Positions 42,524 to 51,846 of a stretch of 64,000 nt of DNA are shown here, one piece after another. Source of the stretch: Pseudarthrobacter defluvii (GTDB lineage Bacteria > Actinomycetota > Actinomycetes > Actinomycetales > Micrococcaceae); the NCBI RefSeq assembly GCF_030323865.1, contig NZ_CP066363.1, positions 62,001 through 126,000 of the forward strand, in the 5' to 3' direction. The notes below the pieces were generated by a model. The model was not told the DNA's origin and made no database searches. It was given only the letters and a program-made list of their open reading frames with translations. The stretch's first letter is position 1. The number at the start of each line of letters is the position of its first letter. The position numbers and the translations under genes are program-made.

Positions 42524-42912
42524 GCGGCGTAAGTGTCGTCGACGAAAGCTTCAGCGGCTCCTAGAACTTCACGGCTGTGCAGCTGTTGAATGTAGAGTAC
42601 CGGTAGCTCCTCATCCAGCCGAGGGTTCGGGCCCATGAGCCAGCTTAGAGCCACGTGCTTTCCCTCTGCTCTCTCCAATGTTCGCCATACTCTGTAGCCG
42701 AGTCGAAGCCGCGCCTCCACCTCGGGTCGAGGGTCCTGGCCGTCGGGTTTGGCCCAGTTGTAGGGCGATGTGCGGTTTTTCACGCCGCCCATTGCCTGAA
42801 CGACGGCGGCACCGACATTCTCGTTAAGCTCACGAACTAGAGCATGGATATCCATTTTGGTGGTTTCCAAGTAGATGTCATCGCGGATGGTCGGTTCCAT
42901 GGGTCCAATCAT
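42520..42912 (-). CDS. Xre/MbcA/ParS-type antitoxin
   Basis: The product has 130 residues. The C-terminal half matches the MbcA/ParS/Xre toxin-binding domain (ARLRLGYRVWRTLERAEGKHVALSWLMGPNPRLDEELPVLYIQ), and the N-terminal half has an HTH-like region (VRELNENVGAAVVQAMGGVKNRTSPYNWAKPDG). It would neutralise the RES toxin and repress the pair. Two possible ATGs (42912, 42900) exist; neither has a clear ribosome site. Confidence 0.8.
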   Translation of the reverse strand: MIGPMEPTIRDDIYLETTKMDIHALVRELNENVGAAVVQAMGGVKNRTSPYNWAKPDGQDPRPEVEARLRLGYRVWRTLERAEGKHVALSWLMGPNPRLDEELPVLYIQQLHSREVLGAAEAFVDDTYAA

Positions 42913-43123
42913 GCTTCGAAAACATCAATAAAACAACTAGAAATATTCGGAAAAACAACGTAGAATCATCACCAAGCATACGCCATGCCCGCCAGCGACC
43001 CTAAAAAAACTCGGAAGGGCGTCGCTCGCTGTCGTCCACGTCCATGTCGGGCTTCTTGATGTGTCTGCGGCAGCAAGTGTCACCCAACCGGTACCAGCTC
43101 TGAACATTTGGGAAGGAAGCATC

Positions 43124-44860
43124 TTGCCGCGAGTCGAGTGGACACGATACAGCGGGGAAGATATCGAGTCCGTGGTGGCCATGTTTATCAGCGCCGAGTA
43201 CCCGGAAGCGGAACGAATCACTCCTTCCAGTGGCGATGGGGGCATTGACGTTCTGGTTAGAAGCGATAAGACCCGTGTCTACCAGGTCAAGAAATTTTCA
43301 GCACCTTTGACTGCAAACCAGAAGAAGCAGGTCGAGAAGTCTGTCGACAGCCTAGTCACTGATCCTCGTGTCAGAGATCTGCAAGTCGATGAGTGGCACA
43401 TCGTGATGCCTTGGGATCCCACGTTGGAAGCAAAAGAGTGGTTGGGAGACTACGTCACCGGCAAGGGGCTGCCAGAACCCATCTGGGACGGTCTGACTCA
43501 ATGCGACCTCTGGGTCAGCGAATACCCCCACGTTGTGGATTACTACTTGGGAGGAAATGCTGAGCGCATACAGCAGATGGCATTGTCGATAGTTCATGGA
43601 CTGCGGTTAAAGGACATCAGGCAAGAGGATGTCGAGACCTGGGATATCTCGCGGTTTGCAGAAGAGCTAAAGGGCACGGTGATGGTCCTAAACCGCGAAG
43701 ATCCTTTCTACACCTACGGTGTTCATGTCGAACCACCATCCCAGGCTTCCGTAGAGGAAGAGCTGCGTGCGGCGCTTGGACGGGAGAAACCCGGCATTGT
43801 GTGTACGACCATTTGGGGCAACAACACGATACGTGTTCAAGTAGACGTGTACGCAAAGAACAGGGTGGCATTCGATCTTGCCCCAGTAACGTTCAACGTG
43901 AATCTCACCGCAAAGGCTGGCTCGCCTGAAGCGACCGCCATAGAAGACTTCGTCAAGTTCGGCAGCCCACTCGAATTGCCTGACGGAAGCGTGAGCGGCG
44001 TGGCCAATTTGCCTGGCGGCCTGGGAGGAGATTTCAAAGATGCCGCCGCGGCAGTCCTCCCTAACACCAAAATCTCAGAAGGTGCTAGCGAACTTCGCCT
44101 GGTTCTTGTCGACGAAAACGACCAGCACGTCGACTCTCTCACTATTAAACGCCAGTACACCACTACTGGCCTCCCGACGGAAAAGGGACCACGCGGCCTC
44201 GAAACTTTGCTGACAGATGCTCATGGCATCTTGAATGTTCTTCTGCGATTCGATGTGGACGCTCAGGTTCAAAATCTGAACCTGAGCGTCCACATTCCCG
44301 ACAACAGCAAGCTTGCCGTGGATGTTCTCCCGGTCCTGCGTTTCTATAGCAAAATGTGCGCTCCAAACTCCTTGGTTCTCGCTCCTCGGTTTGGCCCTCT
44401 TCCAGAAACTCGACATCCTCTGGATCCAGTCGAAGGAAAGGGCACCCGCCCTGCAGATTTTTGGCGCGACGTGGCACATGCGCTCAGCCTTATACAGGAG
44501 CGCACGCCACAAATGCTTCACATGCCAAATCTCTCGGATATGGATGAAAACCTCGTGCACCAGATACTCAAAACTGGGGCTCTCCTAAATGGGCAAACCC
44601 TCACCCTAAAGATGGACCTTGTTTCGACAGATCATGATCCGGATGCCAGCGATGATGCCGAAACAACAGTGATGCTTGTTCCTTGGGCCATTGAGCTCCC
44701 GGAGACGAAGGTCGACCTAGGGTATCTCGCCCACGCATTTGCGGGTACGTTCTACAAGCGGGCGCATGAGGAGCCGGACGGCTTGTATGACGTTTGGCGC
44801 GTTCACGACAGTAAGGTCTTGGTAAGAATGCTGACTACAGAGGAGCAAAAGGCGCTGTGA
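43124..44860 (+). CDS. PD-(D/E)XK (Mrr-like) nuclease with large unknown C-terminal region
   Basis: From a TTG at 43124 with GGAAGGA 6 bp upstream the product has 578 residues; the frame is also open from a GTG at 43061. Residues ~1-60 hold an Mrr/restriction-like nuclease core: RYSGEDIESVVAMF, GDGGIDVLV (Asp near 38-41) and VYQVKKFS (Gln54, Lys56), the D-(x)n-QxK pattern. The ~450 residues that follow have no recognised family and seem mostly beta. Lower GC and different codon use compared with the neighbours suggest separate acquisition. A role in defence is inferred, not shown. Confidence 0.72.
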   Translation: MPRVEWTRYSGEDIESVVAMFISAEYPEAERITPSSGDGGIDVLVRSDKTRVYQVKKFSAPLTANQKKQVEKSVDSLVTDPRVRDLQVDEWHIVMPWDPTLEAKEWLGDYVTGKGLPEPIWDGLTQCDLWVSEYPHVVDYYLGGNAERIQQMALSIVHGLRLKDIRQEDVETWDISRFAEELKGTVMVLNREDPFYTYGVHVEPPSQASVEEELRAALGREKPGIVCTTIWGNNTIRVQVDVYAKNRVAFDLAPVTFNVNLTAKAGSPEATAIEDFVKFGSPLELPDGSVSGVANLPGGLGGDFKDAAAAVLPNTKISEGASELRLVLVDENDQHVDSLTIKRQYTTTGLPTEKGPRGLETLLTDAHGILNVLLRFDVDAQVQNLNLSVHIPDNSKLAVDVLPVLRFYSKMCAPNSLVLAPRFGPLPETRHPLDPVEGKGTRPADFWRDVAHALSLIQERTPQMLHMPNLSDMDENLVHQILKTGALLNGQTLTLKMDLVSTDHDPDASDDAETTVMLVPWAIELPETKVDLGYLAHAFAGTFYKRAHEEPDGLYDVWRVHDSKVLVRMLTTEEQKAL

Positions 44861-45182
44861 GATGTCCATGAGGACTCTCCTTATGCTCGTCCTCGCAGGA
44901 CCGGCCTTAGTAGATTCAGTAGTTCATCTCATAACGTTGCCCTAGCCCCTATGTGATCAACTTCTTGTACTCAGCTTGTCCCACAGGCCGTGGGGGAATT
45001 GTCGAATGAGCGTGGACAGTTAGCTCGGCTGTCCACAGCCGGGGATAATCCTGGTGGGTTACCCACCGCTACTGCTGCTGAGGGAGCTTTCCGGATGGCT
45101 CCTGATTCCAGCCGTGGATAACCCGGATTGGCCCCAAATGTGGACAGTTCCAGTGGCTACCTTGAGGCCGACAACACCTTGT
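44861..45182. other. Noncoding region with repeats; candidate oriT or oriV
   Basis: About 320 bp hold GTGGACAGTT at 45012-45021 and again at 45140-45149. A hairpin GTGGACAG/CTGTCCAC (45012-45036, 9-nt loop) and GTGGATAAC (45114-45122), one mismatch from a DnaA box read in reverse, also lie here. No gene was seen. It borders the transfer genes, where an origin of transfer would be expected, but no nick site was recognised. Confidence 0.45.
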
Positions 45183-45605
45183 TTAGAACAGTCCTGCGGG
45201 GGGTTGCTCGCAGGGTAGTGGGGCGAGTCTGGTTCGGTGGCCGTCGTCCGAGGTGCAGCCTTTGAACGGGCCGTCTGCGGAGAGCAAGACGGACATGTGG
45301 TGGTCTGCGTGGTCGCGCCACCACACGCTCATGCCAGTGGTGCCGTCCAGGCGCAAGAACTCCCAGGCGCGCCAGAGGGCTTCGAGGCGGCTGATGGCTT
45401 CGGCGTGTTTCCACCATTGCGGGCACCAGGTGATGCCGCCCTGGACGTTGAGCTGCCGACGATAGGTGGTGGCCAGCTTGTTGCTGACGAATTCGGCGAC
45501 GTTTGGGTAGAACAGCTCAGGGGCGTCCGTGTCCTCTTCGGCCGGCTCGGCACGGGCGGTAGTTTCCTCCAGTTCGTCGTCCCACTCACCCAGGCCTTCA
45601 ATCAT
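45183..45605 (-). CDS. DUF4913-like plasmid protein
   Basis: The product has 140 residues from the ATG at 45605, which overlaps the virD4-like stop by 8 bp. The domain has the Trp-rich segment WCPQWWKHAEAISRLEALWRAWEFLRLD followed by MSVWWRDHADHHMSVLLSADGPFKGC. DUF4913 proteins occur at the end of transfer operons of actinobacterial plasmids. Function is unknown. Confidence 0.82.
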   Translation of the reverse strand: MIEGLGEWDDELEETTARAEPAEEDTDAPELFYPNVAEFVSNKLATTYRRQLNVQGGITWCPQWWKHAEAISRLEALWRAWEFLRLDGTTGMSVWWRDHADHHMSVLLSADGPFKGCTSDDGHRTRLAPLPCEQPPAGLF

Positions 45606-47373
45606 TGGAGGCACCCGCGGCGATCCATCGGTTCCCGGCTGCCGCAGTGGCCGCTGGCTTGTTGGCGGGGTCGTGTGCGGCGATGGAGGCCCGCACCGCA
45701 TCAGCCTGCGGTCCGCTCATCCAGGGCACTGTTTCCAGCAGGGCGGCGAGGGCGCCGGAGGCGAACATGATGGCTCGGCCGCGGGGGAATGCGGCGAGGT
45801 CTGAGACGTCGAGGGTGCGTTCTTTGCGGTCGTCGTCGTGGCTGTAGGAGGTGCCTTGTTTGGAGCGGCTTCTGGTCATGTTGGAGTACCGGTATTCGCC
45901 TACGAGCTGTGCGAGTTCGTTCAGGAATTCGGCTTCGGCGACGCCGCCGCCGTAGACCTTGATGTTGGAGGCGGACCAGAGTTTTCGCATCCCGTCGCGG
46001 CCCCATACTTCGACGCCTTGGGACCAGGACTGGAGGATGGTCATCAGGACGATGCCGCGGGAGCCGTAGTGGCTGTAGAGGTTCGGGAGTTCGCGCCAGC
46101 GGCAGACGTTTGCTGCTTCGTCCAGGACGCCGACCATGGGTGTGGCGAGCCGGCCGCCCGCTGAATAAACGGCGAGTTCTTCGGCGGCTTCGACGGTGGC
46201 CACGGTCAGTGCCGTGACCAGGGGTCCGGCGGTTCCTTTGCCTTCCTTGGACAGGCTGTACAGGGTGCCCTTGGAGCGGACGAACGCTGCCGGATCGAAC
46301 TGCGGCCGCTGGTCGTTGTCGCCCTGCGGGGTGACCCAGCGGGCGACTTGGCGGTTGGTGAGGCAGGAGGCCATCTGCAGTGCCGTGCCGTACACGCCGC
46401 CGCGCTGCTTTTCGGGGGCGTTGATGACGCCGCCGACGGCGTTGGCGGTCTGGGTGAAACCGCGGGCTTTGAGGATGTCCACCGCTTCATCGTCAGCCGG
46501 CCGGGTCAGCCAGGTGTGAACCTGGGTGATCGGGCGTCCGTCGAGGGCTGCGGCGAGGAGGAGCCCGGCGAGGAGATCCTGGCCGGCGGGGTCAAAGTAG
46601 GCGTCCGTTTTGGCGTCCGGGCCGCGGGAACCGGCGGCGAAGTGGTCGGCCAGGCGGGCCGCGCGGACTTCGTCGGTGACGTAGGACAGGGGGTTCCACC
46701 ACCACGTGGGTTCCTCAAGCGCGACGGACTGCGGATCGAACACCCAGACAGGGCCGTCGCCGGCGCGGACGTCGCGGGTTCCGTCCACGATGTCGCGCTT
46801 GTTCGATGTCACCAACGCCGCTCCCGGAGCGGCGAGGATCGCCGGGATCGCCCGGGACGTGGTCTTGCCTGTGCGGGGTCCCCAGATGTCGATGTGCATG
46901 TCTTCCCAGGAGCCGTAAACCATCTGCCCGCCCAGGACCGTCCTGCCGACCGGGACGCCGGGTGATCCTTTCACGCCGAGGCGTTCAGCGGTGGCCGTGG
47001 CCCCGCGCAGGCTGAGGGCGCGCAGGTCCCGGCCTTTGGCCATGTGTTGAGCGGCGGCGTCCACCCGGGATCGCTTGGACCGGCGTCGCAGCTCCGCACG
47101 GACCACCAGGACGGCCACGACGATGATGAGGACGCCGAAGCCGGCCAGTACCCCGGTCGCGGCCGCGGGCCAGGTGACCTTGTGCGAGATCAGGCCGATG
47201 ACCAGTTCAAACGGGTTCGCCGGCAGTTCCTGGCCGTCACCGGACAGGATCGATCCGAGGTGCACGGCGCCGGCGACCGAGCCGACACCGAGCACCACGA
47301 GGCTGATGACGACCCAGAGCAGGATGGTTTCGGTGTCGAGCTGTGAGCGTTTGCCGCTGCTTGGTGCACCCAT
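45598..47373 (-). CDS. VirD4/TraG-type coupling ATPase
   Basis: The product has 591 residues from the ATG at 47373. Two N-terminal helices (ILLWVVISLVVLGVGSVAGAV, AATGVLAGFGVLIIVVAVLVV) are followed by an ATPase with Walker A-like GPRTGKTTS, Walker B-like ATPMVGVLDEAANVC and the TraM-recognition region SQGVEVWGRDGMRKLWSASNIKVYGG. It docks the plasmid DNA-protein complex to the secretion channel at the membrane. It starts where the VirB4-like gene ends (one-base stop/start overlap near 47373). Confidence 0.92.
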   Translation of the reverse strand: MGAPSSGKRSQLDTETILLWVVISLVVLGVGSVAGAVHLGSILSGDGQELPANPFELVIGLISHKVTWPAAATGVLAGFGVLIIVVAVLVVRAELRRRSKRSRVDAAAQHMAKGRDLRALSLRGATATAERLGVKGSPGVPVGRTVLGGQMVYGSWEDMHIDIWGPRTGKTTSRAIPAILAAPGAALVTSNKRDIVDGTRDVRAGDGPVWVFDPQSVALEEPTWWWNPLSYVTDEVRAARLADHFAAGSRGPDAKTDAYFDPAGQDLLAGLLLAAALDGRPITQVHTWLTRPADDEAVDILKARGFTQTANAVGGVINAPEKQRGGVYGTALQMASCLTNRQVARWVTPQGDNDQRPQFDPAAFVRSKGTLYSLSKEGKGTAGPLVTALTVATVEAAEELAVYSAGGRLATPMVGVLDEAANVCRWRELPNLYSHYGSRGIVLMTILQSWSQGVEVWGRDGMRKLWSASNIKVYGGGVAEAEFLNELAQLVGEYRYSNMTRSRSKQGTSYSHDDDRKERTLDVSDLAAFPRGRAIMFASGALAALLETVPWMSGPQADAVRASIAAHDPANKPAATAAAGNRWIAAGASND

Positions 47374-48995
47374 TAGTTCTCCCCCTCGCCGTTGGTGTTG
47401 ATCGTCCAGCGCTTGTTCGTATCGTGCAGCCGCTCTTCGACGCTGGTGAGTTTGAGCGCGACCGGGATGCCGGGGCGGCCGCCGACTTTGAAGAGGAATT
47501 TGCCCAGGCCCGGGCGGACGCGTTTGCGGGATCCGCCGACGTCGGTCCAAGATCCGGGGTCGGCCCAGGAGATGAGGCGGGCCTGTTCGGCGCGGGAGAG
47601 GGTGACGGCTTTGTTGAGTTTTTCCATTTCGGCGCCGGGGAGCGCGCCGCAGACGACCATGCCGGAGCGTTCGACGAATCCACGGGCTTTCATCCGTTCG
47701 GATTCGGTGGGTAGGGCTTCGAGGTCGCTCATGGTGTGCGTGATCATGGCCTGCCCGACGCCCTCGGTGCGGTTCAGGCGGGTGAGGGAGTCGACCCGGT
47801 CGACCATGCCTTCACCTGAGCGCAGGGCCCGCCAGAGTTCGTCCATGACGACGAAGTAGTTACGGCGCGGTTCGAGGCCGGCGTCGGCCAGGGTGTGGGC
47901 GACCTGGACGGTGGCGAATCCGGTGGACCAGCAGGCCAGCAGGCAGGCGGCCTGGATGTCGCGCTGGGTGTCGGAGATCCCGGAGAGGTCGAAGACCACG
48001 GGTTTGGTCAGGTCCATCGGCTGGTCGGTGGGCTGGGAGAACATGTCGGAGAACCGGCCCGACCCGTTGAGGGAGTACAGCGACTGGCGCAGCTGGTCGG
48101 TCGCGTCGAGGTAGCGGCTCATGTTGCCGCGGTCCAGGGCGATCGCCCGTAGCTCGTCGGGGGCGTCTTTGATGACCTCGATCAGGTCCCCGATCAGGGG
48201 GACACGGTCGAGGCGCTCGTCCAGGATGTGCAGGGCCCGGTCGATCAGGGATTCCTCGTGTGCGCTGGGCTTGGCGTTCCGCACGATGGTGATCAGCGCG
48301 GTGATCATGTTCAGGCGCCGGTTGTGCGAGTCGGCCATCAGCTGTTCGGCCAGCTTCTCCGCCTTCACCGCCGCAGCGTGAAGCTTGGCGGCCGCTTCCT
48401 CGCCGCCGTCGGGATTGTTCCGGACTCGCTCTGCATTGTCGCGGTGTTCCTTAGCCGAGGCGTGGAGCCGGGCCGCGGCTTCGGTGGCTTCGCCGGGGTC
48501 CAGGACGTTCAAGTGGCCACGCCCGGGGCCGAGGCTGATGACCTGCCCGCCGAGGGCTTCGATCAGATCAACGTAGTCCGGTTTCAGATCACCGAGAATC
48601 AGCGGGTTGATGCTCCGACCTGCCAGGCCAAGGACGATGTGCCGGACCAGGGTGGATTTGCCGTAGTGCGGCAGGCCGAGGACGAACATGGATGGGTTGT
48701 TGATCATGCCGTGCATGAACCAGCTGATGGGGTCGGCCCCGAACGGGGCGCCGGTGTCGGTGTGAACGCCGATCGGCACACCGAGGATCGGGGTACCACT
48801 GCCGCCCACGAAGGGCCAGAGACCGCAGACCTGGACTGAGGTTCCGCGCCATTCGTCGGCGGCCGTGACGTAGACGGCTTCACCTTGGCCGCGGCCGCGC
48901 CAGCCCCGCAGACCCGGGCGGCGGACGACCGCGGCCGCGAGCTTCGTGGCAGGAGCCTTCACGCGCTGGTGCTTTGTTCTGCTGCCGAACATCAC
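47373..48995 (-). CDS. VirB4-like conjugation ATPase
   Basis: The product has 540 residues. Walker A is GLPHYGKSTLVRHIVLGLAG (near residue 110) and Walker B is NYFVVMDELWRAL (near residue 395), with THTMSDLEAL downstream as in VirB4/TraC ATPases. It powers pilus and channel assembly. The start is a GTG at 48995 or an ATG at 48992, overlapping the SCO6880-like stop. There is no membrane helix, as usual for a peripheral ATPase. Confidence 0.9.
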   Translation of the reverse strand: MMFGSRTKHQRVKAPATKLAAAVVRRPGLRGWRGRGQGEAVYVTAADEWRGTSVQVCGLWPFVGGSGTPILGVPIGVHTDTGAPFGADPISWFMHGMINNPSMFVLGLPHYGKSTLVRHIVLGLAGRSINPLILGDLKPDYVDLIEALGGQVISLGPGRGHLNVLDPGEATEAAARLHASAKEHRDNAERVRNNPDGGEEAAAKLHAAAVKAEKLAEQLMADSHNRRLNMITALITIVRNAKPSAHEESLIDRALHILDERLDRVPLIGDLIEVIKDAPDELRAIALDRGNMSRYLDATDQLRQSLYSLNGSGRFSDMFSQPTDQPMDLTKPVVFDLSGISDTQRDIQAACLLACWSTGFATVQVAHTLADAGLEPRRNYFVVMDELWRALRSGEGMVDRVDSLTRLNRTEGVGQAMITHTMSDLEALPTESERMKARGFVERSGMVVCGALPGAEMEKLNKAVTLSRAEQARLISWADPGSWTDVGGSRKRVRPGLGKFLFKVGGRPGIPVALKLTSVEERLHDTNKRWTINTNGEGEN

Positions 48996-50503
48996 ATGGC
49001 CTCGCGGATCTCTTCGGGAACCTTCAGGTGCTTGGGCAGGACCAGCCCCAGCGGCAGGGACGCGGCGAAAGCGGAATCCTGTGAGCCGTAGGCCCGGCGC
49101 AGCAACAGACGTGCTGACGGGCCAAGGTTGCCCTCCACCACGGCCACGGCGTCCTCAAGGTCATGGGAGGACAGGACGGTGGCGGTGACGACCATGCCGA
49201 AGTTGACCAGCCCGGCGCCTTTGGCTTCCTCGGCTGCGGTGGCCTGCGCCGCGCGGGCATCGACCAGGGCGCGGGCGGTGGGCCGGTTGGTCGAGGAGGC
49301 CCGGGTCAGGGCGCTGGTCTGGTCCGACTCCACGATGGCAGCCGCGCGGCCGGCTTCGATCGGCCGGTACAGCAGCGTGACGCGTTTGCGGGCGATCTCC
49401 CCGTGCGGGGCGACCAAGCGGCCCAGGGCTGATGCGAGGATGTGGCCGCGGGGTGCGCCGGTCATCGTCCAGGACACGGAGTGTCCGGAATCGTGGCGGT
49501 AGCCGTCCCAGTCGGCTTGGTGGGCCGACGGTCCGACCTCGCTCCAGTCCAGGTCAACGGGTGTGCCTTGGTAGTGGGCTTCGTCAATGAGCCGGGCCGC
49601 TGCCGGGTCGTAGGCGACCCGGACGACCTCGCACAGTTCCTGGGCGTTCAACGGGGCGCACGCACCGGCGCCGGTGGATTCCAGCCGCTCGGTCAGGCTG
49701 GGCAGCCGGGAGGCGAGATCCCGTGCGATCTCGTCGGGGGTGCGCCGCTTGCCGCCGGCCCGGGCGGCGGCACTGAACGTTAGTGCGACCCAGGCCCGGA
49801 TCGTGGCCGATCCCTGTGGGTAGGTGGCCAGGGCTTCCCGGAGCATGGCTTTGGCGATGTCTGGGGCGTCGTCGTGGATGTTCGATTCGACTTCCCGGCG
49901 CAGCCGTGCCCCGGAGTCGGGTGCGGTTTCGACCGTGACCGATGCGGCTACGACGGCCGGTTCATTCGACAGCGACGCCAGCCAGCCGCCCCAGTTCGCC
50001 ACCCAGGCATCAATCTGCTCGGAGTCGACCAGGGACGCCCCGTCGGGTTGGGTGCCGAAGACCACGGTGTAGTGGGCGGTGGAGGGAAGGTGAATCAGCG
50101 CGAAGGGGCGGCCGTAGGAGTCGATGAACTCATACAGCTTGGAACCGGCGGAGATGCCCGGCAGCTGGAATTCACCCCACGGCGTCAGACCTAACGGGCC
50201 GGAGCGGTAAATGTTGGCCTTCCTGCGCCGCGCCGAACGAAACGCGAGCCGGGCGAAGACCCGTTCCCCTGCGGACTTGTTGTGCTTGTCGGTCACCGAG
50301 ACGACGGACAGGAGCACCCCGAGGATGAGCAGCGAGACCAGGCCTGGGAACCAGCCGCCCACGAAGAGGCAGATCACCGTGATGATCAGGCCAACGAAAA
50401 GTCCTGCTGTGGCCAGCCCGCCAAGGGTGCCGATGCCAGCCTTCCGCGGCCGCCGCCAGTTGCCGTAGGTTGGTTCCCTGTAGGTGTTCTCGATAGCTGC
50501 CAT
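48992..50503 (-). CDS. SCO6880 family conjugation protein
   Basis: The product has 503 residues from the ATG at 50503 with GGGGGG 8 bp upstream. Two N-terminal helices (GGLATAGLFVGLIITVICLFVGG and LVSLLILGVLLSVVSV) are followed by a large cytoplasmic part with AHYTVVFGTQPDG, WVANWGGWLASL and GLVNFGMVVTATVL. The SCO6880 family is a PrgI/VirB3-plus-VirB4-N-terminus-like component, always next to VirB4-like genes in actinobacterial transfer clusters. Confidence 0.88.
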   Translation of the reverse strand: MAAIENTYREPTYGNWRRPRKAGIGTLGGLATAGLFVGLIITVICLFVGGWFPGLVSLLILGVLLSVVSVTDKHNKSAGERVFARLAFRSARRRKANIYRSGPLGLTPWGEFQLPGISAGSKLYEFIDSYGRPFALIHLPSTAHYTVVFGTQPDGASLVDSEQIDAWVANWGGWLASLSNEPAVVAASVTVETAPDSGARLRREVESNIHDDAPDIAKAMLREALATYPQGSATIRAWVALTFSAAARAGGKRRTPDEIARDLASRLPSLTERLESTGAGACAPLNAQELCEVVRVAYDPAAARLIDEAHYQGTPVDLDWSEVGPSAHQADWDGYRHDSGHSVSWTMTGAPRGHILASALGRLVAPHGEIARKRVTLLYRPIEAGRAAAIVESDQTSALTRASSTNRPTARALVDARAAQATAAEEAKGAGLVNFGMVVTATVLSSHDLEDAVAVVEGNLGPSARLLLRRAYGSQDSAFAASLPLGLVLPKHLKVPEEIREAM

Positions 50504-50504
50504 G

Positions 50505-51845
50505 TCAGGCACCCCCCGTGGATTCTTCGCTCATGTCTTTGATCGCCCCGGAAGCGGCCTGGCCTGCTTCGACGCCTTTCTGTGCGGCCAGTACAGCAAC
50601 ACCACCAGCGCCCGCAGCTGCTGCTGCCCCGCCCGCGGCCGCGGCACCGCTGCCGGACGCCGCACTGCCGGCGCCAGTAGATGCTGCTGGGCCGGTCCCG
50701 GGTTGGGCACCCGTCGCTCCCGAACCGCGTGTGCCGTTCTTCCCGGCGGTGCCGGAGCTTCCCGCTGTTCCCTGGTTCCCAGTCCCGGAGGGGCCCTGCG
50801 ACCCGGGGTTGTGGCTGGATGTGCTGTGGGTTGCCGCCCCGCTGGTGGACGGGCCGCCCCCTCGTCCGGCGCTGCCCATGCTGATGGCGCCGGAAGCCAG
50901 TGCGCCGACAGTTCCCGCAGCCAAACCTCCCCCGCCACCGGTGACCGCACCCACCATCGGGGTGACGAAGCGCATGAGGGCGGGCATCGCGAACAACGCG
51001 ATCACCATCAGGGCCAGGCCCGTGACCGTTGTCAGGAGCGCGGAGCCGAAATCCTTGCCGTCGCCAACGTTTCCGAAGATCTTGCTGCCGCTGAGTTGGA
51101 AGGCTGTGGCGTAGATGATGGCGGCGGCGGGCTTGTAGAGGATGAAGGCGATCAGCCAGGCCGTGCACTTCTGGAACCAGCCCCTGCCGGCCTCGGTGTT
51201 CGTAAAAGCTGCGGCCGTGGGAAAGATCCCCGTCAAAATGACCAGCAGGCCGCCACGGACGATCATGAGGACGATCTGCATGACGGAGGCAAGAATCGCG
51301 ATCAGTCCCAGAAGGATGATCATGATCGCCCCGATCGGGCTGGTCGCCGACAGCGCCAGCATGGCCGTGATGTTGTCGTTGAAGGAGGTCCCGTTCGTGG
51401 AGTTCTTGATGATCCATGCAGAGAACTGATCAGCCGCGACCGTCAAAAGACCCACAGCTGCTACACCGGCGCCGGAGACGACGATCAGGGTCCCGAGTGA
51501 ACGCGCCAGATCCCGCAAGGGTGCACCCCTGCGCTCGATCACCATCTTGGCCGCGCCCACGAGGACAGACAGCACAGCCAAGGACGCCGTCCAAAAGTAG
51601 AGACTGTTCTGCAGGAACAACACCGGATCACTCGCGGTGGGCCCACCCGGTGCCGAGGTGATGGCGGGAGTGCCCACATTCACCCAAAACGTTCCCAGCG
51701 TTTTGACGACATTTCCGACCGCATCCGCAATCGCGTCTGCCATTTCTTTGACCGCGTCGTTCGCGCGATCGGTCACAAAGTCCCCAGCCTGGCACCCAAA
51801 GTTCCACCAGTCACAGGGGTTTCCGTTCTGGTCCATGGGTTGCAA
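50505..51845 (-). CDS. TrbL/VirB6-like channel protein
   Basis: The product has 446 residues from a TTG. About six helices (residues ~60-310) include LYFWTASLAVLSVLVGAAKMVIERR, LIVVSGAGVAAVGLLTVAADQF and GAIMIILLGLIAILASVMQIVLMIVRGG. A Gly/Ala/Ser/Thr-rich tail of ~120 residues follows. This is the TrbL/VirB6 layout of the inner-membrane channel. The N-terminus has two Cys (NPCDWWNFGCQAGD) found in many actinobacterial members. The stop overlaps the SCO6880-like region by 8 bp if its longer GTG start is used. Confidence 0.88.
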   Translation of the reverse strand: MQPMDQNGNPCDWWNFGCQAGDFVTDRANDAVKEMADAIADAVGNVVKTLGTFWVNVGTPAITSAPGGPTASDPVLFLQNSLYFWTASLAVLSVLVGAAKMVIERRGAPLRDLARSLGTLIVVSGAGVAAVGLLTVAADQFSAWIIKNSTNGTSFNDNITAMLALSATSPIGAIMIILLGLIAILASVMQIVLMIVRGGLLVILTGIFPTAAAFTNTEAGRGWFQKCTAWLIAFILYKPAAAIIYATAFQLSGSKIFGNVGDGKDFGSALLTTVTGLALMVIALFAMPALMRFVTPMVGAVTGGGGGLAAGTVGALASGAISMGSAGRGGGPSTSGAATHSTSSHNPGSQGPSGTGNQGTAGSSGTAGKNGTRGSGATGAQPGTGPAASTGAGSAASGSGAAAAGGAAAAAGAGGVAVLAAQKGVEAGQAASGAIKDMSEESTGGA

Positions 51846-51846
51846 G

